From contig NZ_LNYY01000019.1 of assembly GCF_001468005.1 (NCBI RefSeq), positions 1,795,070-1,859,069 on the forward strand: a DNA stretch of 64,000 nt, given 5' to 3'. The position numbers and the translations under genes were made by a program. The notes beneath the pieces are model-generated. The model did not search any database. It worked only from the letters and a program-made list of their open reading frames with translations, and had not been told where the DNA came from. This DNA comes from Legionella steelei. GTDB lineage: Bacteria > Pseudomonadota > Gammaproteobacteria > Legionellales > Legionellaceae. Positions 43,751 through 52,276 of the stretch are shown one piece after another. Position 1 is the stretch's first letter; every line of letters begins with the position of its first letter.

Positions 43751-43795
43751 CAATGTACTAATAAATTAATTTTTAGTTAATTTATTAGTACATTG
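43751..43795. repeat. Perfect 19-bp inverted repeat with 7-base loop
   Basis: CAATGTACTAATAAATTAA at 43751-43769 is repeated in inverted form at 43777-43795. It is AT-rich and could be a strong transcript hairpin or an element end. It is the longest perfect palindrome seen in the window. Confidence 0.6.
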
Positions 43796-43977
43796 TCGAA
43801 CCAAGACCCGCCCCTGACCTACGTTTGCTGCATCTTGCTCTTCTATTTCTTCAAGTACATTATTGAAATCACAATTTTTTTTTCGATAAATCGATTCAGA
43901 AGCCTTTACTCCAATCCTAATCCAAAGACATAAATAAAACTTTTTGCCACGATCAGAGCGATTTATTGTATTTATCA

Positions 43978-43997
43978 ATTAATAAATTCTTAATAAA
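43978..43997 (+). promoter_or_regulatory. Candidate PmrA box upstream of the HAD-like effector candidate
   Basis: Two direct half-sites, aTTAATaaa and cTTAATaaa, start 11 bases apart, as in the Legionella PmrA consensus cTTAATatT-N2-cTTAATatT. A TATGAT hexamer follows at 44006-44011, and the start codon is at 44049. The region is AT-rich, so a chance match is possible. Confidence 0.45.
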
Positions 43998-44048
43998 TAA
44001 TTATCTATGATAAAGAAAAGCACTATAGCTTAATTGTTTGGAGGATCT

Positions 44049-45071
44049 ATGCCTAAGAAAGCTGCTTTTGTAGATATCGATGGGTGTTTGGTTATTGAAG
44101 GTAAACTAAATCAAGCTTTAGTGGAGCAACTTAAAGCCTATGATGAGATTATCTTGTTTACCCAAAGAAGCATGTATCTGCAGGTTGGACAAATTTCGCG
44201 CTCGTATCTCCTCTCGGGAGAAGTGGGAGAAGATACTATTGTAAATACTTGTGATGCCGTTGACGCACTAAGTAAAGCAATCGGAAAAAAAGTGAAAGTA
44301 TCCACCTCTGTTGATCAGTGTTTTGGACCGCCAACTGAATATTATGAAACAGCCTTAAAGCCATTCGAACAACAATTAAAAGAAGAAGCGGCTAGCAAGA
44401 AAGATAAGTTGGATTTTGCTCCATTCAACAAACGTGTAAGTGACGAAGCTGCGGTAGTAAGAAGACATTTTGGTATTGAAGATGAAAGAGCGGCTCCGGA
44501 CACCTTTTACCCTCAAGGTAAAGTAGAGCAATGCCAAGGACTTATGTCTCATTTACCTCAATTGTTGGGCACAGAAGATATTACCGTTGATTTTTTTGAT
44601 GATAGCAAAAGAAATCTCAATGAAGTCATTGACAGCGACTTGCGCCAAAAACCAAATTGCATGGTTGTCTCTGGTACTTATATTTGTCCCATAGCTAAGT
44701 TTCACGAAAAATATGGCATAGATGCAGATCCACGTGATCGTAAAATTCAAGCCAAATTGCAAGAAGATCCTATTGCAAAATTAAGCCAATATATCGCTAT
44801 TCGTGAAGCTGAACGTGAGAGTTCTGATCCCCGGTCTGAGTATAAAAGCAAATGGGCAGAAATTTTTAGGCCTGATGTATTGAGTGCTACAACAAAAATC
44901 AGTGCTGCCAAAAAGGCAATTAGAATTTTACAAGGAGAAGAAAACGTAGTTATGACAGAAAATGAACTGAAAGCTTTGCAGCAAGGCCGCTCTAAAGACC
45001 TCATTGGTGATGCAATTGATATAATAAAAGAGTCACAAGAACAAAATGATGATAGACATGTATTCCACTAA
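44049..45071 (+). CDS. HAD-like phosphatase effector candidate
   Basis: A 340-residue soluble protein. HAD motifs are visible: motif I FVDIDGCLV (Asp9, Asp11), motif II LFTQR (Thr38) and motif IV VDFFDDSKRN (Asp184, Asp185), with a helical insertion between about 95 and 165. Residues 205-340 are a helical region of unknown fold, ending in a Glu/Gln/Asp-rich tail (IIKESQEQNDD) like Dot/Icm signals. GGAGG lies 4-5 bases before the ATG at 44049; a TTG at 44034 would precede that site. The PmrA-like box upstream supports co-regulation with effectors. A phosphatase acting on a host substrate is the working guess. Confidence 0.8.
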   Translation: MPKKAAFVDIDGCLVIEGKLNQALVEQLKAYDEIILFTQRSMYLQVGQISRSYLLSGEVGEDTIVNTCDAVDALSKAIGKKVKVSTSVDQCFGPPTEYYETALKPFEQQLKEEAASKKDKLDFAPFNKRVSDEAAVVRRHFGIEDERAAPDTFYPQGKVEQCQGLMSHLPQLLGTEDITVDFFDDSKRNLNEVIDSDLRQKPNCMVVSGTYICPIAKFHEKYGIDADPRDRKIQAKLQEDPIAKLSQYIAIREAERESSDPRSEYKSKWAEIFRPDVLSATTKISAAKKAIRILQGEENVVMTENELKALQQGRSKDLIGDAIDIIKESQEQNDDRHVFH

Positions 45072-45128
45072 GAAACTTGCTTCTCTCTTCAAAAAAGCTA
45101 TAAGTTTTTAACACTTACTCCAGAAACT

Positions 45129-45159
45129 CAACGTACCGCGGGCAAGCCGCGGTACGTTG
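45129..45159. terminator. Perfect 13-bp GC-rich hairpin after the HAD-like gene
   Basis: CAACGTACCGCGG and CCGCGGTACGTTG flank a GCAAG loop, 58 bases after the stop codon. There is no U-run. It is much more GC-rich than the surroundings and may be a REP-type element. Confidence 0.5.
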
Positions 45160-45291
45160 GCAAAGTAATTGGTACCTTCATAGGCATCCTATTGATAGCG
45201 CAAGTCGCTTCATGAAATAACGATAATTAAAGACAATTACCACCTGATTTGATACAACAGGATCAATGAGTCAAAATTAAAGGTTTAATCA

Positions 45292-46401
45292 ATGAGGAAA
45301 ATAAATATTCTGTTGCTTTGTTTTACCTTATTTTTTCAGTTGCCGCAAACGTATGGAAAAACAAACAAAATGAATTCTCGATCCCAAACACAAACAATAA
45401 TTGGCTATCAAGAAGGTGATTTTATAATTCCTAAGTATTCATTTAAAAATGGCCAAACCTTAAACAACCTCCGCCTCCATTACATTACCGCTGGGACGCC
45501 GCAGAAAAATAATCAAGGTGAGATAACTAATGCGGTTTTATTTTTGCATTGGACCGGTGGCAGTGGCAGTGAACTGCTTGCGCGTTTTGAAAAAGCATTA
45601 TTAGCACCTGGAAAACCTTTTGATATGAATCATTATTTTTTAATTTTCCCAGACAACATTGGTCAAGGACAATCAAGTAAGCCCAGCGACGGCCTCCGCA
45701 TGCAATTCCCTAATTATAACTATCATGACATGGTCGCACTGCAACATCAGTTAGTCTCTGAACATTTAAAAATTGCACATTTAAAAATGATTGTTGGCAC
45801 GTCTATGGGCGGCATGCACAGCTGGATGTGGAGTGAGTTATATCCCGAATTTATGGATGGGATTATGCCTATTGTATGTCTTCCACGCATCGTTGATGGG
45901 CGCAATTTGCTTTGGCGACAAATCGTGATTAATACTATCAAAAATGACCCGTCTTGGCACAATGGAAATTATACAACGCCTCCTTATGGAGTAGAGGCCA
46001 TTTGGCCATTAGTGGCAATGATGGTCGATGGGGTACCCCATATACAACACATGATTGCTAATGCGAACGAAGCAACGAATTACATCCATGCAGCAATGAT
46101 GGCAGGCAGCAAAAAAGATGCTAACGATATCATTTATATCATGTCAGCCTCTAGAGACTATAATCCAGAACCGTTGTTATCGGCGATTAAAACAAAAGTA
46201 TTTGCCCTGGATTTCACTGATGACGCGCTAGATTCACCTGAGTTTTATCGTATGCCCGCTTTAATAAAACAAGTAAAACATGGGCGATGGATTCTACAAA
46301 AGGGAACACCAACTTCGCATGGTCATTTTACTTTGCTCTACCCGGAGTTATGGATTAAGCAGGCAAAACGTTTTGTATCCTGGGTTAATCATTCGCAATG
46401 A
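45292..46401 (+). CDS. Exported alpha/beta hydrolase of the homoserine acetyltransferase (MetX) type
   Basis: A 369-residue protein with signal peptide KINILLLCFTLFFQLPQTYG. The MetX-like fold is clear: HYITAGTP, FPDNIGQGQSSKPSDG, nucleophile elbow GTSMGGMHSW (Ser171), acid in FALDFTDDALDSP, and His345 in SHGHFT. Export and the lack of the MetX substrate loops argue against methionine synthesis; a secreted esterase or acyltransferase is more likely. The stop codon lies in the left arm of a terminator hairpin shared with the convergent gene. Confidence 0.88.
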   Translation: MRKINILLLCFTLFFQLPQTYGKTNKMNSRSQTQTIIGYQEGDFIIPKYSFKNGQTLNNLRLHYITAGTPQKNNQGEITNAVLFLHWTGGSGSELLARFEKALLAPGKPFDMNHYFLIFPDNIGQGQSSKPSDGLRMQFPNYNYHDMVALQHQLVSEHLKIAHLKMIVGTSMGGMHSWMWSELYPEFMDGIMPIVCLPRIVDGRNLLWRQIVINTIKNDPSWHNGNYTTPPYGVEAIWPLVAMMVDGVPHIQHMIANANEATNYIHAAMMAGSKKDANDIIYIMSASRDYNPEPLLSAIKTKVFALDFTDDALDSPEFYRMPALIKQVKHGRWILQKGTPTSHGHFTLLYPELWIKQAKRFVSWVNHSQ

Positions 46402-46435
46402 AACAGCATGAAGTATTTTTCATGCTGTTTCATTG
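46396..46435. terminator. Bidirectional terminator hairpin between convergent genes
   Basis: A perfect 17-bp stem (46396-46412 with 46419-46435) and a 6-base loop. It includes the hydrolase stop codon and ends 15 bases before the 3' end of the opposite gene. Probably terminates both transcripts. Confidence 0.75.
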
Positions 46436-46449
46436 TTAAGACTCAGAGT

Positions 46450-48111
46450 TTACTTACACTCTGGATACTTGAATGAAGCAATTTGAGTACTCCAGTTGTC
46501 CTTCCCTGACTCCTGCAGAAACTCGTTTGTATACCAAAACGTGCAATCATCACTCGGGTCAATGGCCATACTGCTGTAGTCACCCCAGCGGTTGGTCTTG
46601 CCTGGCGCAGAAGGTAATTGATGTCCGCCTCCATTCATAATGATATTTTCACCACGCATTCTGTCACGAGGGTCATAATGTTTGCGTCCAGTATAATGGA
46701 TGGATGGAAACAGTGCGGGGCCAGAAACGCTAAAGCCTAACGCCATATTTCCCTGTTTATCCATCGCAATACTACCCATCCAGCGCCCATTGCCATCAGG
46801 TTGTGTATATGTACCTTGCTGATGAACCGTTAAGTTACCTCTGTAATTTACTCTGAACTCATACCAACGGGTAGCCGGAATTTGATTTCCAGTTTGTACA
46901 ACATGATTAAATACTAACGATTGATGACTACCCAAATTACGATATGCCAAGCGATACATTGGTCTGTCAGATATCACATCAAGTTTCGCGTTAGTTCCTT
47001 GTTGTACAGCGCAATCACCGTCTGCATTATCTGGAGTTTTATTACAAATCGTTGGGTTGAACTCTTTTACTCTCAGTGCAGTAGGCCCCATAAATGTGCT
47101 GTTATTGGGATTTTGCCAATCCACATGGAACTTCCATACTGCAAGGTGGTGGCGATCTGTTACCCCATTTGCGTCTTGGAGAAGCCCGACAAAATAGTTT
47201 GGCTCGCCTGCATGCGGCAGGGTTTTACCATCAAGATCCGAGGGCAGGAAGAAACCTGCTGCGGGCTGTGGTTGAAAACATTGCATCGTCGCTGGGGAGC
47301 CAGTCAACATACTGTTACGATCAAAAGCGCACGCAGCAGGTCCAGACTGAGTGGGTATCGCTGGTGCAAATCCTTCATCATCATCAAGAACGTCAGCGGG
47401 AAACATGGCGAACATCATATAATAAGCATCTGGCCAAACACCCAATTTCCCATAATCATTAAAGTTAGTGCCGAAATCAAATGCATAGCGATAGTATGGA
47501 CCAGTCGCATCCGATGTCGTAGAAACCGCAATACATTGGGTCTGATGTGCTTTGTCCTCAACAGCAAATTGAGTCATAACCCAACGATTTGCTAGTTGGT
47601 CGTATTTCACAATAGGATCGCCGCTATTCTGATTTTGACATGGCCCACCAAAGCCTGCCCATAATGCGTTCCCAGCAGTTGGCCCCATCACAAGAGTTCC
47701 TGTAGCCTTATCAAAAACAGCAAAACTGGCATTTACCCACTGGACTATTTGAGTCAAGCCTACTGAGGCATTAGGATCTGGTGGAGAAATACTAGGTTCA
47801 AAATTTGGAAAACCAGCACCTAAACCTAAAAAGCTAAGACCCGGGGTTGCCACTAGTGGCAATGTAACATTAGGCTGTATCGCCTCATCGATGAACGTGC
47901 CTTCAATTGGCTTCAGCTTTAGTGGCTTTCTATATAAAGGAACGACGCGATGTGCTGGTTGAACTAGTTGAACAGTCGATGCCATACTTTTTAATGTTTC
48001 AGAAACATCATGTTTCACTTCAGGGATCACTAATTTTACTGGCTCAGCGGCTAGCGAATTCCCGGAAAAAATACTTACAGCCAATCCTAATGCAATGTTG
48101 AATTGTTTCAC
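46450..48111 (-). CDS. Large exported protein, probable secreted beta-propeller-like protein
   Basis: A 553-residue protein with signal peptide KQFNIALGLAVSIFSGNSLAA. The mature part is rich in Trp, Tyr, Gly and Asn, with repeated strand-turn blocks and Asp/Asn-rich turns (PSISPPDPNASVG, GDPIVKYDQLANRWVMTQF, GVWPDAYYMMF, MDKQGNMALGFSVS). This suggests a beta-propeller-like fold. Cys pairs occur in pairs compatible with disulfides. No catalytic motif is recognised. It is likely periplasmic or type II secreted. A long untranslated stretch lies upstream. Confidence 0.82.
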   Translation of the reverse strand: MKQFNIALGLAVSIFSGNSLAAEPVKLVIPEVKHDVSETLKSMASTVQLVQPAHRVVPLYRKPLKLKPIEGTFIDEAIQPNVTLPLVATPGLSFLGLGAGFPNFEPSISPPDPNASVGLTQIVQWVNASFAVFDKATGTLVMGPTAGNALWAGFGGPCQNQNSGDPIVKYDQLANRWVMTQFAVEDKAHQTQCIAVSTTSDATGPYYRYAFDFGTNFNDYGKLGVWPDAYYMMFAMFPADVLDDDEGFAPAIPTQSGPAACAFDRNSMLTGSPATMQCFQPQPAAGFFLPSDLDGKTLPHAGEPNYFVGLLQDANGVTDRHHLAVWKFHVDWQNPNNSTFMGPTALRVKEFNPTICNKTPDNADGDCAVQQGTNAKLDVISDRPMYRLAYRNLGSHQSLVFNHVVQTGNQIPATRWYEFRVNYRGNLTVHQQGTYTQPDGNGRWMGSIAMDKQGNMALGFSVSGPALFPSIHYTGRKHYDPRDRMRGENIIMNGGGHQLPSAPGKTNRWGDYSSMAIDPSDDCTFWYTNEFLQESGKDNWSTQIASFKYPECK

Positions 48112-48561
48112 GATCGATAAACTCCTTGTAAAAATGTTTGAATTATTTTTGATAATCGAGCAAGTAACTTATTGGCATCCTAATCGCAATCAGGGACGTT
48201 ATCCTCTAAAAATGAACTGTACTCACAATATGATTCAACATCATGTCAGAAAAAAAATGCGCTATAAAAACAAGGCATGTACATCCATTCCAACATAGCT
48301 GATTATCCTATCACACCCAATAAATCATTTGAAATCAAATGGCTATAGTTAACTGTAAGCCTGTAGTCGATTACGTGTTCTCATTACTTTTAGCTTCTCA
48401 GAGTTTTTTTTATTTAACCTGTATACCCATGGTCTCAATACAGTGGGTGTCGAAGCAGATACCAGTACACTGTACAGCTACTCTTGGCGTATACAAACAC
48501 AACAAATACTTGCTGTAGCAAAACTTTATTACCGCCACGGAACTAAATTTAGGAACACTTC
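48112..48561. other. Long gap upstream of the exported protein gene, no gene seen
   Basis: About 450 bases. A short CATTTGA/TCAAATG hairpin lies near 48325. No convincing frame, RNA gene or repeat was found. Confidence 0.5.
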
Positions 48562-49485
48562 TTACACTACTTTTTGCGCGAACAAATGACCGAATAATCC
48601 CTGTATTGGTCTGCCAAATTCATCGTGTTGGTGCAGTAGCCCTGCAGACTCTTTATATTCCAGTATTGACCAACCACTGTCCTGATAAAAATGATACAGC
48701 TCTTCTTTTTCTGGTAAATAAGTAAATGATGCAGGTAATGAGTACAGCTCCGATTGGATGGGGAATATTAGAAAATGGAACCCTTGCCTCAGCGTTGCTT
48801 GTTGTAACTCATGGAGCAAAGAAGGAATCCGTTCGGGTTTTAAAAACTGTAACGTGACGGTTGAAAGTACGAAATGATATTGTTCTTTTTTAAGAGGCAA
48901 AGGCTCATGCAAATCATGCACTATTGTTTGCACCTGCGGTAAGTTCTCTTTTTGGGCAATTGTTGAAACCTGCTCAATAGCAGATTCATTGATATCAATG
49001 CCTGTTATCGGGTAACCCTCTCGAGCTAAAAATAAAAGATTCCTGCCGGAACCACAACCAACATCCAAGCTAATTAGTGGATCTTGAGCGTGCAAATGGG
49101 TAGCGTAAATAGAAAACAAATCATGATGAACGGCACCTAAGCCATACTTTTTACTGAAATAACGATTTGGTTTACAGTAAAACGCCAATGAGGCATTAAA
49201 AGGCTCACTAATTGGTATAATTTTATGCCACGCAGCAGGTGGAATTAGTAACTGCGGATTATTTTTATTGATTCGAGTTCGAGAAAGCTCTTCTCCGTCG
49301 CCATTCAGAAAAATAAAATCAATTTCGCCTTCATTAAGATGCAAACTTCCCCAAGTTCCTTCTTTAGTACTGTGCTTTTCAAGGAAGAATTTAAGTTTGC
49401 CATGGCTGTCTATTTGTGTCTGCTTGTAGCACACTAAATCATGATGTTTGAGATCTTTATTTTCTTTGAGGTGAGTATGAGCCAT
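48562..49485 (-). CDS. tehB: TehB-like SAM methyltransferase with N-terminal DUF1971 domain
   Basis: A 307-residue protein. Residues about 15-110 are a cupin-like DUF1971 domain (GTWGSLHLNEGEIDFIFL, IPPAAWHKI). Residues 120-305 are a class I methyltransferase with motif I LDVGCGSGRNLLFLAREGY and acidic motif II GIDIN. The two-domain order matches long TehB, which methylates tellurite and other oxyanions with S-adenosylmethionine. It is a single gene with no tehA beside it; the DUF1697 gene follows upstream on the same strand. Confidence 0.9.
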   Translation of the reverse strand: MAHTHLKENKDLKHHDLVCYKQTQIDSHGKLKFFLEKHSTKEGTWGSLHLNEGEIDFIFLNGDGEELSRTRINKNNPQLLIPPAAWHKIIPISEPFNASLAFYCKPNRYFSKKYGLGAVHHDLFSIYATHLHAQDPLISLDVGCGSGRNLLFLAREGYPITGIDINESAIEQVSTIAQKENLPQVQTIVHDLHEPLPLKKEQYHFVLSTVTLQFLKPERIPSLLHELQQATLRQGFHFLIFPIQSELYSLPASFTYLPEKEELYHFYQDSGWSILEYKESAGLLHQHDEFGRPIQGLFGHLFAQKVV

Positions 49486-49555
49486 TTGTATCTCCTTAAC
49501 TCCAATGCGAATTACATGATGATTCTAAAATCACTGACGCTCTTTGTCTGGAACT

Positions 49556-50095
49556 TTATGCCATAGACGCATGGATCTTAGCAATTGTCGTCCAATTACG
49601 TGCAGTGCCTTGTATGCCAAGTTTTTTCTCAATCAAATGATGTGTCAATTTAGAACGTCCTATCCCATCAGGATAGGTTAAATAAAGGCACTGAGAACCG
49701 GCAGTAATTTGTTCTCGCCCCTGTATACTCTTGATTAAATCTTCTAAAGCAGAGAGTGAAGGATTTTTTGCAAGCAACATCACAAGTAAATGACTTGGAT
49801 TTGCAATAGCCATTTCAGAAAACGGATTGTTGTGCATGGTTTGCTCAAGAAACTCTTTTTGGCGCACAAATACAGTAACCACCAATTGTAATTGTTGATA
49901 AATAGCCGATGCAATCTGCTCCTCCAGAAGAGCCTCCGGCACACCATGCTCTACACTAAAAATAATATTTCCCGTTTGCAGAATAGTTTTTACCTGCTCA
50001 AGCCCATGATTTTCCAACAAAAGACACAAGTCCCGCATTGCGACCTTTTTGTGACCGCCTACATTAATTCCACGAATAAATGCAACATAATTCAT
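49556..50095 (-). CDS. DUF1697 family protein
   Basis: A 179-residue protein with the family N-terminus YVAFIRGINVGGHKKVAMRDL, then LQTGNIIF, a central helical region, and C-terminal GRSKLTHHLIEKKLGIQGTARNWTTIAKI. All conserved blocks of DUF1697 are present. Function is unknown; often present once per genome as a stand-alone gene. It lies 57 bases downstream of the ICMT-family gene. Confidence 0.92.
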   Translation of the reverse strand: MNYVAFIRGINVGGHKKVAMRDLCLLLENHGLEQVKTILQTGNIIFSVEHGVPEALLEEQIASAIYQQLQLVVTVFVRQKEFLEQTMHNNPFSEMAIANPSHLLVMLLAKNPSLSALEDLIKSIQGREQITAGSQCLYLTYPDGIGRSKLTHHLIEKKLGIQGTARNWTTIAKIHASMA

Positions 50096-50152
50096 TTTTC
50101 TATCACTTGCATCCTAAATCCAAAATTGTACCATCAAGTTTATAATCAGTAG

Positions 50153-50830
50153 TTACCAAATGAATGGGAGCAGCCGAGTAGTGACTTTTTTTTGATACTC
50201 AGTATATCCGGGCAAATCCCGTACAAGTATTTTTTCCTCATTCAAGATACGGGCAACTAGGAGTGCTAGGAAGGCGGGAGCCAGAAGTAGGGTCCACCAT
50301 GAGCCGAGTGCCAGTGGTGTGCCAATGAAAAGAAACATGGCGCCAAGATACATCGGGTGGCGCACGCATCCATATAGGCCCGTCATAATGACTTGTTGCC
50401 CCTCCTCAACACGAATGTTGGCGGCAGCATAAGTATTCACTTTCGACACGAGATAGAAGATATAGAATGAGAATGCAACGAGCGCATCACCTATGATCGA
50501 TACATACCATGGTACCAACGACCAACCAAAACGGACATCGAGCGGTGACAAGACAACAAGCGCGATACACAGAATGTAGAGAATAAAAATAATGATTTTT
50601 TGGGCGGGCTCCTTTTCATACGCGATGCCTGCCTCAGTACGACGCTTGAGAAGCGCTGGATCATATTTTGCTAGATACACGCTGTATGCGGCGGATGTAA
50701 TAACAAACACTACCATGTAAAGCCAACCTTGCCAGTAGCTTAGGGTGCCAGCAGAGATAAACAGGAGCGCAAATAGAACCAGCGTCCCGAAAATTGAAGA
50801 GCGAATCAGTTGTTGGTAAAGAGCGTCCAT
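50153..50830 (-). CDS. Isoprenylcysteine carboxyl methyltransferase family membrane protein
   Basis: A 225-residue protein with five to six hydrophobic helices and the ICMT/PEMT signature: GLYGCVRHPMYLGAMFLFIGTPLALGS and a C-terminal RILNEEKILVRDLPGYTEYQKKV. Bacterial members methylate unknown small or lipid substrates. Its codon use is more GC-rich than its neighbours, which suggests acquisition from another source. It is separated from the isonitrile operon by 219 bases and is probably not part of it. Confidence 0.85.
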   Translation of the reverse strand: MDALYQQLIRSSIFGTLVLFALLFISAGTLSYWQGWLYMVVFVITSAAYSVYLAKYDPALLKRRTEAGIAYEKEPAQKIIIFILYILCIALVVLSPLDVRFGWSLVPWYVSIIGDALVAFSFYIFYLVSKVNTYAAANIRVEEGQQVIMTGLYGCVRHPMYLGAMFLFIGTPLALGSWWTLLLAPAFLALLVARILNEEKILVRDLPGYTEYQKKVTTRLLPFIW

Positions 50831-51049
50831 ATTTTCTTCTTTTCTTAGAAATTATCTTTTAAATTCTAAAGATTGAATTCATCTTACACTTGCGGATTAT
50901 TTTAAACAACCACCAGGCCATGCTCATTAATTAAGCATTTATAGTCCGGGCTTTAAGAAGTCCAGACAAAAATTGAACCATGGATTTGCCCTGAAAAAAT
51001 CCAAAATACACCCAAGATAATCTTGCAGAGCAAATTACAGGCATGATAT

Positions 51050-52276
51050 TTAATGGATAATTAATTTCGACTCCATATCTCGAATTTTTTCGTAATCTAA
51101 TAAAATTAATTCTCGGTTTCCAGCCAAACCAACAATGCCAATACTCGTTAAATAATCGACTGTTTGTGGTACGCGATCACCATTTTTAAACCAAATATGT
51201 TCATTAAGAAAGGTCGGCAATTTAGCAATATCAGCGAAAATTTCAGCATTCACTATTGTTCCTGTAGCAGGTGATTTTAAAAAAACAGGCATCACTGTTT
51301 TTTTAAATAGATATTTTTTTGTTGTAACATCACCGTCAGCATAGATCTCAACTAATTTATCCGCCTGGCTACTCCCAGTAGCCTCTCGTGCAAAGCCAAC
51401 AACGGGCCCTCCGCACATCCTGGCACCAGTTTCTATAAGGCGAGGACCGTCTTTAGTGAGCATGATTTCATTATGGGCCGCGCCCCAGCAAACTCCCAAA
51501 GCATCTAATGCTTTTTGCGTATAAGCAAATAACGCTCCATACATTTCTTCGCTATAAGGCACAAACTCAACATAGTCATACACGGTTTGGCGATCGTTAA
51601 AGGATGTTTTATTATATTTAATTAAATGCGCTAAATAGTGTTTTCCATTGGCACTCACAGTACCTACAGCAAACTCCGTCCCCATAGCCTGCTCCTGGAC
51701 CACAACCGTTTCATTCATTGCCCCAGTTAGTTTAGAGGGCTCAGATAAAACGCAGTTGAACGCCTTTTGCCAATCGCCTCGTGCTGGAATGTGAAAAACC
51801 TTATCACTACCAGCAGAGATTGGGGGTTTAATTATCAAAGGGGAATCAATTAATCCATTTGTCTGAATCCAAGATTCAACTTCATTTTCGGATGCGGTAT
51901 TGAGTGTCTTCAAAGCCGGAACGCCTGCTTCCTGTAACGCTTTTTGCATCAGTGCTTTGTGTAATCTATTCTGTGCTTTCTTAGGATCATTGGCGAACTG
52001 AGGTGTTAACGCTATCGCTAAAGCGTCTGCGAGGGGAACCCCTTCTTCTGCGCCGGGAATAATGGCCAGTGGATCGTACTTTCTAAGCATCTCTACAAGA
52101 TTAGGTTGATCTGGAATTATCTCAATAAAGTCAGTAGCTTGAATTGTTGCTCCAAAGCCACTCCAATATAGAGGTTTAAGCGTAACGGCAATAGCAGGGA
52201 TTCCCCGAGCTTTAAACGCAGGAGCCAACTCGATTCCTGAGGATAACGGCTCGACAATGACAACAGGCCTATTCAT
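51050..52276 (-). CDS. ATP-grasp ligase of the isonitrile-type operon
   Basis: A 408-residue ATP-grasp enzyme resembling carboxylate-amine ligases such as L-amino-acid ligases. N-terminal PreATP domain (VVIVEPLSSGIELAPAFKARG), LIIKPPISAGSDKVF ATP loop, VVQEQAMGTEFAVG and the metal/ATP block RLIETGARMCGGP are visible. It starts at 52276, with AAGGGG seven bases upstream; the ATG at 52282 overlaps that site. It overlaps the MFS gene by 8 bases and ends the operon. It may join the isonitrile-bearing acid to an amine or amino acid. Product unknown. Confidence 0.85.
   Translation of the reverse strand: MNRPVVIVEPLSSGIELAPAFKARGIPAIAVTLKPLYWSGFGATIQATDFIEIIPDQPNLVEMLRKYDPLAIIPGAEEGVPLADALAIALTPQFANDPKKAQNRLHKALMQKALQEAGVPALKTLNTASENEVESWIQTNGLIDSPLIIKPPISAGSDKVFHIPARGDWQKAFNCVLSEPSKLTGAMNETVVVQEQAMGTEFAVGTVSANGKHYLAHLIKYNKTSFNDRQTVYDYVEFVPYSEEMYGALFAYTQKALDALGVCWGAAHNEIMLTKDGPRLIETGARMCGGPVVGFAREATGSSQADKLVEIYADGDVTTKKYLFKKTVMPVFLKSPATGTIVNAEIFADIAKLPTFLNEHIWFKNGDRVPQTVDYLTSIGIVGLAGNRELILLDYEKIRDMESKLIIH

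Larger units (their letters stand above)
43538..44033. other. Intergenic stretch with a weak 70-codon frame
   Basis: About 500 bases, AT-rich toward the right end. A minus-strand frame (43766-43978, TTG start, no ribosome site) encodes a protein-like stretch NNVLEEIEEQDAANVGQGRV and ends inside the large inverted repeat. It may be a gene remnant, but I do not call it as a gene. Confidence 0.4.

Noticed and set aside
43766-43978. 70-codon minus-strand frame ending in the 19-bp inverted repeat
   Set aside because: TTG start without a ribosome site; parts look protein-like, so kept only as a possible remnant in the intergenic entry.
45292-46401. Calling the gene metX (homoserine O-acetyltransferase)
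   Set aside because: It has a signal peptide and sits apart from methionine genes; only the fold and catalytic residues match.
46921-47595. 224-codon plus-strand frame over the exported propeller-like gene
   Set aside because: Antisense shadow; the opposite strand encodes a full protein with a signal peptide, and this frame has no ribosome site or family.
50153-50830. Adding the ICMT-family gene to the isonitrile operon
   Set aside because: A 219-base gap and different base composition separate it from the overlapping five-gene unit.
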